The translations under genes were made by a program, and so were the position numbers. A stretch of DNA of 64,000 bases from Collimonas sp. PA-H2 (GTDB lineage: Bacteria; Pseudomonadota; Gammaproteobacteria; Burkholderiales; Burkholderiaceae_D): contig NZ_PDBX01000001.1 of assembly GCF_002564105.1 (NCBI RefSeq), positions 1,550,001 to 1,614,000 on the forward strand, written 5' to 3'. Position 1 is the first letter of the stretch. Each line of letters begins with the position of its first letter. Positions 40,814-49,768 of the stretch are shown here, piece after piece. The notes beneath the pieces are model-generated. The model was given only the letters and a program-made list of their open reading frames with translations, had not been told where the DNA came from and did not search any database.

Positions 40814-42229
40814 ATGGCAAATTTTTTCGATGAAATGTACTCCGATGGCAGCTCGTTGGTGCGTCCGCACTACAGCGAATTTTCCAATTGGCTCAACGCC
40901 CAGACCGCAGAAACCATCGCGCGCAAACGCGCCGAAGCCGATCTGATCTTCCGCCGCGTCGGCATCACCTTCGCCGTCTACGGCAACGATGCCGGCACCG
41001 AACGCCTGATCCCCTTCGACATCATTCCGCGCATCATCCATGCCCAGGAATGGGCGCAGCTCGAAGCCGGCCTGATCCAGCGCGTCAAGGCGCTCAATAT
41101 GTTCATCCATGATATCTATCATGACCAAAACATCGTCAAGGCGGGCGTGATCCCGGCTGAGCAGATCTTCCGCAATGCCCAGTACCGCCCCGAAATGCAA
41201 GGCATCTCGGTGGCTTCGGACATCTACGCGCACATCGCCGGGGTCGACATCGTGCGTGCCGGCGAGGGCGAGTTCTACGTGCTGGAAGATAATCTGCGGG
41301 TGCCGTCGGGCGTGTCCTACATGCTGGAAAACCGCAAGATGATGATGCGGCTGTTCCCTGAACTGTTCTTGCGCCACAAGATCGCTCCGGTTGATCATTA
41401 TCCCGACATGCTGCTGGATAACCTGCGTTCAGTGGCGCCGGTCGGCGTCACCGATCCGACCGTGGTGGTGATGACGCCGGGCATGTACAACTCGGCCTAT
41501 TTCGAACACGCTTTCCTGGCCCAGCAGATGGGCGTGGAACTGGTCGAAGGACAGGATCTGTTCGTCAACGACAACCACGTCTACATGCGCACCACGCGCG
41601 GCCCCAAGCGGGTCGACGTGATCTATCGCCGCATCGATGACGACTACCTCGATCCGCTCGCCTTCCGTCCCGATTCCTCGCTCGGCGTGCCCGGCCTGCT
41701 GTCGGTGTACCGGGCCGGTAATGTGACGCTGGCGAACGCCATCGGCACCGGCGTCGCCGACGACAAGTCGGTATATCCCTTCGTGCCGGACATGGTCAAG
41801 TTCTACCTGTCGGAAACGCCTATCCTCAACAATGTGCCGACCTTCCAGTGCCGCAAGAAGGAAGACCTGCAATACACCCTCGACAATCTCAAGGACCTGG
41901 TGGTCAAGGAAGTGCATGGCGCCGGCGGCTACGGCATGCTGGTGGGGCCGGCCTCTACCAAGCAGGAAATCGAAGACTTCCGCCAGCGTGTGATCGCCAA
42001 GCCGGATGGTTATATCTCCCAGCCGACGCTGGCGCTGTCGGCCTGCCCGACCTATGTCGAATCCGGCATCGCGCCACGCCATCTCGACCTGCGGCCGTTT
42101 GTCCTGTCCGGCAAGAACGTCTCCCTGGTGCGCGGCGGCCTGACCCGCGTCGCCCTCAAGGAAGGCTCGCTGGTGGTCAACTCGTCCCAAGGCGGCGGCA
42201 CCAAAGACACCTGGATTCTGGAGAAATAA
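40814..42229 (+). CDS. Circularly permuted ATP-grasp type 2 protein (set 2)
   Basis: A 471-residue COG2308 ATP-grasp. Conserved blocks include VYGNDAGTERLIPFDIIPRII, YVLEDNLRVPSGVSYMLENR, VVVMTPGMYNSAYFEHAFLA, YRRIDDDYLDPLAFRPDSSLGVPGL, the glycine-rich nucleotide loop HGAGGYGMLVGP (368-379) and LDLRPFVL...GGLTRVAL. It probably uses ATP to join a carboxylate to an amine, making a peptide or tag. The alpha-E gene starts 1 base after the stop, then a transglutaminase and the Anbu protease. It is the single-domain counterpart of the first half of the 31951-34488 fusion. Confidence 0.93.
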   Translation: MANFFDEMYSDGSSLVRPHYSEFSNWLNAQTAETIARKRAEADLIFRRVGITFAVYGNDAGTERLIPFDIIPRIIHAQEWAQLEAGLIQRVKALNMFIHDIYHDQNIVKAGVIPAEQIFRNAQYRPEMQGISVASDIYAHIAGVDIVRAGEGEFYVLEDNLRVPSGVSYMLENRKMMMRLFPELFLRHKIAPVDHYPDMLLDNLRSVAPVGVTDPTVVVMTPGMYNSAYFEHAFLAQQMGVELVEGQDLFVNDNHVYMRTTRGPKRVDVIYRRIDDDYLDPLAFRPDSSLGVPGLLSVYRAGNVTLANAIGTGVADDKSVYPFVPDMVKFYLSETPILNNVPTFQCRKKEDLQYTLDNLKDLVVKEVHGAGGYGMLVGPASTKQEIEDFRQRVIAKPDGYISQPTLALSACPTYVESGIAPRHLDLRPFVLSGKNVSLVRGGLTRVALKEGSLVVNSSQGGGTKDTWILEK

Positions 42230-42230
42230 C

Positions 42231-43250
42231 ATGCTGAGCCGTACCGCTGACCATTTGTTCTGGATGTCCCGCTATACCGAGCGGGCCGAAAATACCGCGC
42301 GCATGCTGGATGTGCATGTGCAGACCGGGCTGCTGCCGCAGTCGGTCGAAGATGTCGAAAAGGGCTGGCGCGCCGTGCTCGGCATTTCCGAGCTGACCCA
42401 TGCCTACGACAAGAAATACGACGTGCTGACGCAAAAGGACGTGATCGATTTCATGGTGCGCGATCCCAGCAACTCGTCCTCGATCGCCTCCTGCCTGAAG
42501 CAGGCGCGCGAGAATGCGCGGGCGGTGCGCGGCGCCCTGACCACGGAAGCCTGGGAAATCCAGAATGCGACCTGGATCAAGATGCAGGGTTATCTGCAAA
42601 CCAACGCGCTGGAACAGAATCCGGCCGAATTTTTCGAATGGGTCAAGCATCGCTCGCATCTGTCGCGCGGCGTCACTATCGGCACCATGCTGAAGGACGA
42701 GGCTTTCCACTTCATCCGCCTCGGCACCTTTCTGGAGCGCGCCGACAATACCGCGCGCATCATCGACGTCAAATTCCATGGCGCCAAGGAAAGCAGCTAC
42801 ATGAAGGGCCAGAACGGCCAGCAGCAGAGCCAGAAAATTCGCCAGCAGCAAAGCCAGGACCAGGACGCCATCGCCGCCGATCCGCAAATCGATTTCTATT
42901 ACTGGGCGGCGATCCTGCGTTCGGTGTCCGGTTTCGAGATTTACCGCAAGGTATATCGCGACGTCATCACGCCGGCGCGCGTGGCCGACCTGCTGATCCT
43001 GCGGCCGGACATGCCGCGCTCGCTGCTGTCCTGCATGGAGCAGGTGGTCGGCAATCTCAAGCATGTGCACAACGATATTTCATCCGATACTGAACGCTTC
43101 GCCGGCAAGCTGCACGCCGACCTCAAGTTCAGCAACCTGGATGAAATCCTCGACGCCGGCCTGCATGATTACCTGACCCGCTTCTTCGAGCGCATTTTCG
43201 AACTTGGCAATCGCATCAGCCGCGATTTCCTGGTGCCCCTTAATACTTGA
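42231..43250 (+). CDS. Alpha-E domain-containing protein (set 2)
   Basis: A 339-residue all-helical COG2307 protein: MLSRTADHLFWMSRYTERAENTARMLDVHVQ start, and a second similar helix pair FHFIRLGTFLERADNTARIID near residue 165. The ExxR-type repeats define alpha-E, whose function is unknown though it always accompanies the ATP-grasp partner. A low-complexity Gln/Ser stretch (about 193-215, GQQQSQKIRQQQSQDQ) interrupts the middle. A GGAG site lies in the end of the upstream gene; translational coupling is likely. It corresponds to the C-terminal half of the fusion at 31951-34488. Confidence 0.92.
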   Translation: MLSRTADHLFWMSRYTERAENTARMLDVHVQTGLLPQSVEDVEKGWRAVLGISELTHAYDKKYDVLTQKDVIDFMVRDPSNSSSIASCLKQARENARAVRGALTTEAWEIQNATWIKMQGYLQTNALEQNPAEFFEWVKHRSHLSRGVTIGTMLKDEAFHFIRLGTFLERADNTARIIDVKFHGAKESSYMKGQNGQQQSQKIRQQQSQDQDAIAADPQIDFYYWAAILRSVSGFEIYRKVYRDVITPARVADLLILRPDMPRSLLSCMEQVVGNLKHVHNDISSDTERFAGKLHADLKFSNLDEILDAGLHDYLTRFFERIFELGNRISRDFLVPLNT

Positions 43251-43259
43251 TAGCGGCTA

Positions 43260-44072
43260 ATGTTACTCACTATCCGCCATGAGACCGTCTATCACTACAC
43301 CGCAGCCCTGACTTACACGATTCAGCAGCTGCGGCTGTGGCCGCGCGCGGAAGCGCAGCAACGCACCCTGGCATGGCATATCAGCAGTTCCGGCAGCCGC
43401 CATCCGTTCACCGACGCCTTCGGTAACCTGAGCCATATGCTGACCGTCACCAAGCCGCATCACGAAGTGCGCATCATCGCCGAAGGCACGGTGGCCGTGA
43501 CGCCTTTGCAACAGGGGCGGCTGCCGCAGGCGGGGGAATTTTCGCCGCTCGTATTTACAGTGCCGACGGCGCTGACTCAGCCTACCGCCGCCGTCATGGA
43601 TTTCGCTTACCGCCACTTGCAGGCAGGCGCCGACAGCAGGCAACTGCTCGATCTGGCGCAGGCAATCTGCAGCGCGGTGGCTTACCAGAGCGGCTCAACC
43701 GCCGTGACCAGCAGCGCCGATGACGCCCTGGCGTTGGGCCAGGGCGTGTGCCAGGACCATGCGCACCTGTTCCTGGCGTGCTGTCACACGCTGGGGATTT
43801 CCGCGCGCTATGTTTCCGGCTATATCGATCCCGGCAACACCAGCCATGCCGAAAGCCATGCCTGGGTCGATGTCTGGGTGCAGGAAGGCGCCTTTGCAGG
43901 CTGGATCAGCATCGACGTCACCCATGCCTGCTTTGCCAGCGACAATTATTGTCGATTAGCAATAGGGCGCGACTACGAATCGGCGGCGCCGGTGCGTGGC
44001 GTGCGCCGCGGCGGCGGCGAAGAAACCATGAGCGTGCAGGTGAATGTTTCCGCATTGCCATCAGAACAATGA
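43260..44072 (+). CDS. Transglutaminase-like protein (set 2)
   Basis: A 270-residue transglutaminase-like cysteine protease: N-terminal beta domain (MLLTIRHETVYHYTAALTYTIQQLRLWPR), then Cys164 (GQGVCQDHAHLF), His200 (ESHAWVDVWV) and Asp219 (WISIDVTHAC). The triad is complete; DVTH replaces the usual DPTN. It starts 9 bases after the alpha-E stop, so it is in the same operon. It presumably trims or makes amide bonds in the product of the ATP-grasp ligase (inference). The C-terminus (RGVRRGGGEETMSVQVNV) is the family's usual end. Confidence 0.93.
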   Translation: MLLTIRHETVYHYTAALTYTIQQLRLWPRAEAQQRTLAWHISSSGSRHPFTDAFGNLSHMLTVTKPHHEVRIIAEGTVAVTPLQQGRLPQAGEFSPLVFTVPTALTQPTAAVMDFAYRHLQAGADSRQLLDLAQAICSAVAYQSGSTAVTSSADDALALGQGVCQDHAHLFLACCHTLGISARYVSGYIDPGNTSHAESHAWVDVWVQEGAFAGWISIDVTHACFASDNYCRLAIGRDYESAAPVRGVRRGGGEETMSVQVNVSALPSEQ

Positions 44073-44188
44073 AACGACTCGCAAAAATGCATCAACTTGT
44101 AGCATAATAAACAACAGAATCAGCGGCGCGCCCAGGAAACGGCCGCCGCTTCCTGTAGAATCTCCACTTTGTATTTTTCTTTGACATC

Positions 44189-45064
44189 ATGACTTACTGC
44201 GTCGCACTGCGCCTGGACTCCGGTCTGGTTTTCCTCTCCGACTCCCGCACCAATGCCGGAGTGGACCACGTCGCCACCGCGCGCAAGATGAGCGTATTCG
44301 AGAACCCGGGCGAGCGCCTGATGGTGTTCATGACTGCCGGCAACCTCTCCATTTCGCAATCGATCAAGCAAGTCATCGGCGAATACGTGAACGCCGCCGG
44401 CAAGACCATCTGGACCGTGGCGACCATGTACGAAGCAGCGCAGATCGTCGGCGAAGCGGTACGCGTGGTGTACGACCGCGAAGCGCTGAAGCTGGAAAAA
44501 TTCGGCATCGATTTCAATGTCGGCATCATCTTCGGCGGCCAGATCAAGGGCGAGGGCTGCCGCTTGTTCCAGGTTTATGCAGCCGGCAATTTCATCGAAT
44601 CGCTGAATGAAAACACCTATTTCCAGATCGGCGAAGCGAAGTACGGCAAACCTATCCTGGACCGCGTGATCACGCCGGCGTCCACCCTCGACCAGGCGGC
44701 CAAGTGCGCGCTGATCTCGATGGATTCCACCATGCGCTCCAACATCTCGGTCGGCCTGCCGCTGGACCTGCTGCTGTATGGCAGCGACACGCTGGCGGTG
44801 ACCCGCTTCGTCACCATCGACGAAAAGAACCAGTACTTCCAGATGATCCATGAAAACTGGGGCAAGCAGCTGACCGCGGTGTTCAACGGCCTCGCCGATC
44901 CGGTCTGGAACGCCAATCCCGACATCGTGCCCAACGTAGTGCTGGCCAAAGGCTCGCTGAATGAACCGTTGGTGCTGGCGCCGCCGGCCGCCAACCTCAA
45001 TCCTGCGCAACCAGTGCCGCTGCAAACCCTGGCGCAGGGACCTGAAGGCAACGAGCAGCCCTGA
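44189..45064 (+). CDS. Anbu-type proteasome-like protease
   Basis: A 291-residue Ntn-hydrolase of the Anbu (ancestral beta subunit) family, distinct from HslV and actinobacterial proteasomes. After removal of Met1 the chain begins with Thr1 (TYCVALRLDSGLVFLSDSRTNAG), with Asp17 and Lys32 (ARKMSV) as further catalytic residues and QVYAAGNFIESLNENTYFQIGEAKYGKP in the body. The Pro/Gln-rich tail is variable. Anbu proteins assemble into open helical or ring-like oligomers and their substrates are unknown. Gene order ATP-grasp, alpha-E, transglutaminase, Anbu is the recurrent Anbu operon, suggesting the protease acts on the ligated product or on proteins bearing it. A 116-base gap allows its own promoter. 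Confidence 0.93.
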   Translation: MTYCVALRLDSGLVFLSDSRTNAGVDHVATARKMSVFENPGERLMVFMTAGNLSISQSIKQVIGEYVNAAGKTIWTVATMYEAAQIVGEAVRVVYDREALKLEKFGIDFNVGIIFGGQIKGEGCRLFQVYAAGNFIESLNENTYFQIGEAKYGKPILDRVITPASTLDQAAKCALISMDSTMRSNISVGLPLDLLLYGSDTLAVTRFVTIDEKNQYFQMIHENWGKQLTAVFNGLADPVWNANPDIVPNVVLAKGSLNEPLVLAPPAANLNPAQPVPLQTLAQGPEGNEQP

Positions 45065-45091
45065 AGCTTGCCGCAACAGTGCAACACATCC

Positions 45092-45592
45092 ATGACTTCA
45101 AACAATAGTCTGCTTCGTCTCGTCGCCAGCGCCGATCTGGAGCGCTGCTACCAGATCGAATCGACCTCCTACGAGGGCGACGAAGCCGCCACGAAAGAAA
45201 AGATCGCTACCCGCATCGCTACCTGGCCGCAGGGTTTCATCGTTTATGAAATTGATGGGGTGGTGGCCGGCTTCATCAACGGCGGCGCGGCGTTCCAGGT
45301 CGAGATGTCGGATGAGGCATTCAAGGAACTGATCGGCCACGACCCGGACGGGCCGCATGTGGTGATCATGTCGGTGGTGGTGCATCCGGATTTCCAGGGG
45401 CGCGGCATCTCCAGACTATTGATGCACGAATTCATCGCCCGCATGCGCGCCCTGCGCAAATCCAGCATCCATCTGATGTGCAAAGAGCGCCACGTGGCGC
45501 TCTACGAAAGCATGGGCTTCAAGTACCTCAAGGCTTCAGAGTCCGACCATGGCGGCATGGCCTGGCATGAAATGGCGATGCAGCTGCAATAA
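45092..45592 (+). CDS. GNAT-family N-acetyltransferase
   Basis: A 166-residue GNAT protein. The acetyl-CoA loop is in VVHPDFQGRGISRLLMHEFI (motif A, Q/RxxGxG/A) near residue 103, with LMCKERHVALYESMGFKYLKAS as the final motif. It transfers acetyl from acetyl-CoA to an amine; the style (RCYQIESTSYEGDEAATKEKIATRIATWP start) resembles arylalkylamine/serotonin-type acetyltransferases. ATG 45092 starts 27 bases after the Anbu stop, so it may belong to that operon. Convergent with panB. Substrate unknown. Confidence 0.88.
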   Translation: MTSNNSLLRLVASADLERCYQIESTSYEGDEAATKEKIATRIATWPQGFIVYEIDGVVAGFINGGAAFQVEMSDEAFKELIGHDPDGPHVVIMSVVVHPDFQGRGISRLLMHEFIARMRALRKSSIHLMCKERHVALYESMGFKYLKASESDHGGMAWHEMAMQLQ

Positions 45593-45622
45593 GGGTCCGT
45601 TAGCATCGCCTTCATCTCTCGC

Positions 45623-46468
45623 TCAGAAGCAGTGTTCCGGCGCCGGAAACGACTTGTCCTTGACCGCCCGCACATAGGCCAGCACGGCAGCATCGATGCT
45701 GGTCTGGCCTTCCATGAAGTCTTTTACGAAACGCGCCTTATGGCCCGGGAAAACCCCCATCAGGTCGTGCATCACCAGCACCTGGCCTGAACAGTCCGGG
45801 CCGGCGCCGATACCGATGGTCGGGATCGTCAGCAGTTCGCTGACTTCCTTGCCCAGCGCCGCCGGAATCGCTTCCAGCACCAGCAGGCTGGCGCCGGCTT
45901 CCTGCAGAGCCAGGGCGTCTGCCTTCAATTGCTCGGCGGCGGCGCTGGTCTTGCCTTGCACCTTATAGCCACCCATCTGATGCACCGATTGCGGCGTCAG
46001 TCCCAAATGACCACATACCGGAATTGCCCGCTCGGTCAGGAAACGCACCGTCGGCGCCAGCCAGGCGCCGCCTTCTATCTTGATCATCTGCGCGCCCGCC
46101 TGGATCACCGGCACGGCGTTGGCAAATGCGCTTTCCGGCGTAGCGTAGGCGCCGAACGGCAGGTCCGCCAGCACCAGTGCCGTGCGATTGCCGCGCGCCA
46201 CGCTGGCGGTGTGATACGCGATATCCTGCACCGTCACCGGCAAGGTCGAGCTGTGACCCTGGCACACCATGCCGAGCGAATCGCCGATCAGCAGGGTCTC
46301 GACGCCGCAGCGGTCCATCAAGGCCGCAAAGCTGGCGTCGTAGCAGGTCAGCATGGTGATCTTTTCACCTTTGTCGCGCAGCGCCTGCAAGGCCGGGATG
46401 GTCACCACTTTGCTGCGCGCCGCTGTTGCGCCGCTATCTTGTACGCTGTCTTGTGAATAAGCTGCCAT
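45623..46468 (-). CDS. panB: 3-methyl-2-oxobutanoate hydroxymethyltransferase
   Basis: A 281-residue TIM-barrel enzyme adding a hydroxymethyl group from methylene-THF to 2-oxoisovalerate, the first step of pantothenate (CoA) synthesis. Motifs: [32 protein letters not shown] with metal-binding Asp, [27 protein letters not shown], and [20 protein letters not shown]. The ATG at 46468 has GGGGA 6 bases upstream; an ATG two codons earlier overlaps the kinase stop as ATGA but has the site too close. Co-directional with the deoxynucleoside kinase and folK. Confidence 0.97.
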   Translation of the reverse strand: MAAYSQDSVQDSGATAARSKVVTIPALQALRDKGEKITMLTCYDASFAALMDRCGVETLLIGDSLGMVCQGHSSTLPVTVQDIAYHTASVARGNRTALVLADLPFGAYATPESAFANAVPVIQAGAQMIKIEGGAWLAPTVRFLTERAIPVCGHLGLTPQSVHQMGGYKVQGKTSAAAEQLKADALALQEAGASLLVLEAIPAALGKEVSELLTIPTIGIGAGPDCSGQVLVMHDLMGVFPGHKARFVKDFMEGQTSIDAAVLAYVRAVKDKSFPAPEHCF

Positions 46469-46470
46469 TG

Positions 46471-47118
46471 TCATTCCCCACGATTGAAAAATTCACGCCT
46501 GCCGCGCATGCTGTCGACACGCGCCAAGAGTAAGCTGAAATCGGCATCGCTGCCGGCCAGGTCCAGATGTTCGTTGTTGACGATCAGCAAGGGCGCATCG
46601 TCATAGTGATGAAAGAAGCGGCTGTAGCTTTCGCACAGGCGCGTCAGGTATTCCTGGGTGATCGCGGTTTCCATCTCGATGCCGCGCTTCCTGATGCGTT
46701 CTACCAGGGTTTCCGGCTCGGCCTGCAGGTAGATCACCAGGTCCGGTGTCGCCGCCTGCGGCCGCAGATGATCGTACATCTGCTGGTACAGCTTGAGCTC
46801 TTCGTCGGCCAGGGTCAGGCTAGCGAAAATGGCATCCTTGGCCAGCAGGAAATCGGCGACCAGGTGGTTGCGGTTATCGAACAAATCGTTTTGCGAGGCC
46901 TCGCGCAACTGGTTGATGCGCTGGAACAGGAAAAACATCTGGGTCGACAGCGCATAACGGGAGGCATCCCGATAAAATTTTTCCAGGAAGGGATTGGCCT
47001 GCGGCTGTTCCAGCAAGACCCGGGCTCCCAGATGGGTCGCGATCTTGTTCGCCAGCGTGGTCTTGCCGGCGCCGATAGGGCCTTCTACTACGATGTATTT
47101 ATAACTGTCTAGATTCAT
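46471..47118 (-). CDS. Deoxynucleoside kinase (deoxyadenosine/deoxyguanosine kinase family)
   Basis: A 215-residue P-loop kinase: [20 protein letters not shown] (Walker A, residues about 8-24), RRxxx-type lid [14 protein letters not shown], and [15 protein letters not shown] / [18 protein letters not shown] fit the dNK family. It phosphorylates deoxynucleosides in nucleotide salvage. In many Burkholderiales it sits between folK and panB, as here. ATG 47118 ([14 protein letters not shown]) is chosen over an upstream in-frame start. It ends 2 bases before the panB start. Confidence 0.9.
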   Translation of the reverse strand: MNLDSYKYIVVEGPIGAGKTTLANKIATHLGARVLLEQPQANPFLEKFYRDASRYALSTQMFFLFQRINQLREASQNDLFDNRNHLVADFLLAKDAIFASLTLADEELKLYQQMYDHLRPQAATPDLVIYLQAEPETLVERIRKRGIEMETAITQEYLTRLCESYSRFFHHYDDAPLLIVNNEHLDLAGSDADFSLLLARVDSMRGRREFFNRGE

Positions 47119-47206
47119 GTTCAACCGTAAGTGCCGCCGCGTGGGCCAGGACAACAGTGTGCCAGAAGCTGTCGCATCCAGCACTTTGCCCTAACAAACA
47201 CGGAGT

Positions 47207-47716
47207 CTATAGTTTGCGAATACGCTGGTCCGCCACCAGCGGGGCGAACTGATGCGCCGCGCCGTGCCTGGGGATGACGATGAAGGGATCGAGCTGCAAC
47301 AGCGGGATCAGGACAAAGGCGCGTTGCGTCATGCGCGGATGCGGCACCGTCAGCACATCGTCCTGGATGCTGGACTGGCCGTACAGCAGCAGATCCAGGT
47401 CCAGCGTGCGTGGCGCATTCGGATAAGGGCGCTCACGGCCGAAATCCTGTTCGATCTGCTGCAAGCCTCGCAGCAGTTCATGGGCGCCGAGGCGGGTTTC
47501 GATGCAGGCGACCGCGTTGACGTAATCGTCGCCGCCGGCATCCAGCGGCGCCGTGCCAAACAGGCTGGACTGGCCGGCCAGGCTGGTGTGCGGCAGCTTG
47601 CCGAGCTGCAGGATGGCGCGTTGCACCTGGCCGGCGGCGTCGCCCAGGTTGGCGCCGATGCCGATGTAAGCGGTGACTGCAGCGCCAGCCGCATTAGACG
47701 TGGCTGTCGACGTCAT
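47207..47716 (-). CDS. folK: 2-amino-4-hydroxy-6-hydroxymethyldihydropteridine pyrophosphokinase
   Basis: A 169-residue HPPK. Signature IGIGANLGDA at the start, SSLFGTAPLDAGGDDYVNAVACIET, and the catalytic block RERPYPNAPRTLDLDLLLYG with metal-binding DLD, then VPHPRMTQRAFVLIPL. It transfers pyrophosphate from ATP to the pterin in folate synthesis. I chose ATG 47716, 4 bases after the pcnB stop; a start at 47737 would overlap pcnB. In a tight minus-strand operon pcnB-folK. Confidence 0.96.
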   Translation of the reverse strand: MTSTATSNAAGAAVTAYIGIGANLGDAAGQVQRAILQLGKLPHTSLAGQSSLFGTAPLDAGGDDYVNAVACIETRLGAHELLRGLQQIEQDFGRERPYPNAPRTLDLDLLLYGQSSIQDDVLTVPHPRMTQRAFVLIPLLQLDPFIVIPRHGAAHQFAPLVADQRIRKL

Positions 47717-47720
47717 AGGA

Positions 47721-49097
47721 TCAAGCGCCTTGCCCATCGTCGCCGCGGCCGCTCGGGTTGACCGGCTTGGCGCCGCTGCGGGAACCGCGCCGGCGCGGAC
47801 GCTTCTTGGCGGGAGCGGCTTCAGCCGCCACTTTTGGCTTTTGCGCCATCAATGCTTCGCGCTCGTCGCCGTCGCCTTCCATGAAGGCGGTCCACCATTC
47901 GCCGATTTCGCTGTCGATTTCGCCAGAGGCGCAACGCAGCAGCAGGAAGTCGTAGCCGGCGCGCAGGCGCAGGTGTTCCAGCATCTTGTATGGAGCCTTG
48001 CCGGTGCGCCGCTCAAAGCGCGGCTGCATGGCCCAGATATCGCGCATGTCGGAGGCGATCTTGCGCTGCAAGGCTAGCTTGTCGGTCTGCGCTTCCAGTA
48101 CGTCGTCGGCGGCCAGATGCAGCGCCGGAATCGGGAATTCGCCGGCCGCCTTGTAGGCGCTCCACTTTTCCAGCACCTGATGCCACAGCAGCGAGGCGAA
48201 CAGGAAACCTGGGGAAACCGGCTTGCCTTGCTGCACGCGGATGTCGGTATTGGCCAGCGCCAGGGTGACGAACTTCTCGCCCAGCGGCTGCTCCAGCACC
48301 ACATCCAGCAGCGGCAGCAAGCCGTGATGCAGGCCTTCCTTGCGCAATTGCTGCAGGCAGGCCAGCGCGTGGCCGCTCATCAGCAGTTTCAGCATTTCAT
48401 CGAACACGCGCGCCGCCGGCACGTTGTCGATCAGCGCCGCCATCACCGGGATCGGCGCGCGGGTAGCAGGATCGATGGTGAATTTCAGCTTGGCGGCAAA
48501 GCGCACGATGCGCAGCATGCGGACCGGATCTTCGCGGTAGCGCGCTTCCGGTTCGCCGATGATGCGCAAGGTCTTGGCGCGGATGTCGGCGATGCCGCCG
48601 TGGTAGTCCAGCACGCTTTCGGTGGCAGGATCGTAGTACATCGCATTGATGGTGAAATCGCGCCGCACCGCGTCTTCATGCTGCTCGCCGAAGGTATTGT
48701 CGCGCAGCACGCGGCCATGTTCGTCTTTCGGCGAACCGTCGGAGGAAGCGCCGCGGAAAGTGGTGACTTCGATCAGTTCCTGGCCGAACATCACATGCAC
48801 GATCTGGAAGCGCTTGCCGATGATGAAGGCGCGCCGGAACAGGCGCTTGACCTGTTCCGGCGTGGCGTTGGTGGCGACGTCGAAATCCTTAGGCTTGACC
48901 CCCAGCAGCAGGTCGCGCACGGCGCCGCCGACGATGAAGGCCTTGTAGCCGTTATCCTGCAGCGTCTTGGTGACCCGGACCGCGTTGGGCGAAACCAGTT
49001 GCGGATTGATGCCGTGCTCTTTCGGGCCAAGTATCAACGGTTGGGTGGGATCTTTTTTCTTTTTCCCGAGGATGGAGCGAATCAGCTTCTTGATCAT
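47721..49097 (-). CDS. pcnB: Poly(A) polymerase I
   Basis: A 458-residue class II nucleotidyltransferase. The catalytic FIVGGAVRDLLLGVKPKDFDVATNATPEQVKRLFRR carries GGAVRD and DxD, followed by RRDFTINAMYYDP and EDPVRMLRIVRFAAKL. This separates PcnB from CCA-adding enzymes together with its basic N-terminus (KKLIRSILGKKKKDP) and basic tail (AKKRPRRRGSRSG). It adds poly(A) tails to RNA 3' ends, promoting decay. The start overlaps the HAD gene stop by 4 bases (ATGA). Confidence 0.95.
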   Translation of the reverse strand: MIKKLIRSILGKKKKDPTQPLILGPKEHGINPQLVSPNAVRVTKTLQDNGYKAFIVGGAVRDLLLGVKPKDFDVATNATPEQVKRLFRRAFIIGKRFQIVHVMFGQELIEVTTFRGASSDGSPKDEHGRVLRDNTFGEQHEDAVRRDFTINAMYYDPATESVLDYHGGIADIRAKTLRIIGEPEARYREDPVRMLRIVRFAAKLKFTIDPATRAPIPVMAALIDNVPAARVFDEMLKLLMSGHALACLQQLRKEGLHHGLLPLLDVVLEQPLGEKFVTLALANTDIRVQQGKPVSPGFLFASLLWHQVLEKWSAYKAAGEFPIPALHLAADDVLEAQTDKLALQRKIASDMRDIWAMQPRFERRTGKAPYKMLEHLRLRAGYDFLLLRCASGEIDSEIGEWWTAFMEGDGDEREALMAQKPKVAAEAAPAKKRPRRRGSRSGAKPVNPSGRGDDGQGA

Positions 49098-49768
49098 TGC
49101 GCGTCGAATAAATTCAGGATGGGCCAGCCGTGCTCACTTGCGTGGGCTTTCAACAGGGCGTTCGGGTTGGTGGCGACCGGATCGGTCACCAGCTTCATCA
49201 AGGGCAGGTCGTTGTGCGAATCGCTATAAAAATAACTGCGCGGGAAACTGGCCAGCGTCATGTCCATGGTCGCCAGCCAGGCGTGGGTGTGGATCACTTT
49301 GCCCGGGCCGTAGGTCGGCGTGTCTGCCAGGCGGCCGGTAATCTCGCCGTCATCCGTGGTTTCCGGGTCCGAGGCGATCAGGAAATCGACGCCCAGCGCC
49401 TTGGCGATCGGCTCGGTGACGAAACTGTTGGTGGCGGTGACGATCGCCACCAGGTCGCCGGCATCCAGGTGCTTTTGCAACAGCGCGCGGGCCGCCGGGG
49501 TGATGGTCGGCAGGATCACTTCCTGCATGAACTGCTGGTGCCAGGCATCCAGCTGCTTGCGCGGGAACTTGGACAAGGTGCCGAAGGCGAACTCCAGGTA
49601 CTTGACCGGGTCCAGCGTGCCGGCCTGGTACTGGGCGAACCACTCGGCGTTGCTCTTTTCAAAAGCGTCAGGATCGACTGCACCGATGCGCGCCAGGAAC
49701 TGCCCCCATTCATAGTCGGAGTCGACGGGCAGCAGCGTATGGTCAAGGTCGAATAAGGCCAGGTTCAT
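49094..49768 (-). CDS. HAD-IB family phosphatase (SerB-like)
   Basis: A 224-residue haloacid-dehalogenase hydrolase: motif I LALFDLDHTLLPVDSD (nucleophile Asp7, acid Asp9), motif II VTATNSF, motif III/IV FYSDSHNDLPLM (Asp pair). The HAD-IB type includes SerB and other small-molecule phosphatases; it may use phosphoserine or histidinol phosphate, unresolved here. Overlaps hda at its start (ATGA) and pcnB at its end, so the hda-HAD-pcnB-folK genes form one translation-coupled operon. Confidence 0.93.
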   Translation of the reverse strand: MNLALFDLDHTLLPVDSDYEWGQFLARIGAVDPDAFEKSNAEWFAQYQAGTLDPVKYLEFAFGTLSKFPRKQLDAWHQQFMQEVILPTITPAARALLQKHLDAGDLVAIVTATNSFVTEPIAKALGVDFLIASDPETTDDGEITGRLADTPTYGPGKVIHTHAWLATMDMTLASFPRSYFYSDSHNDLPLMKLVTDPVATNPNALLKAHASEHGWPILNLFDAQ

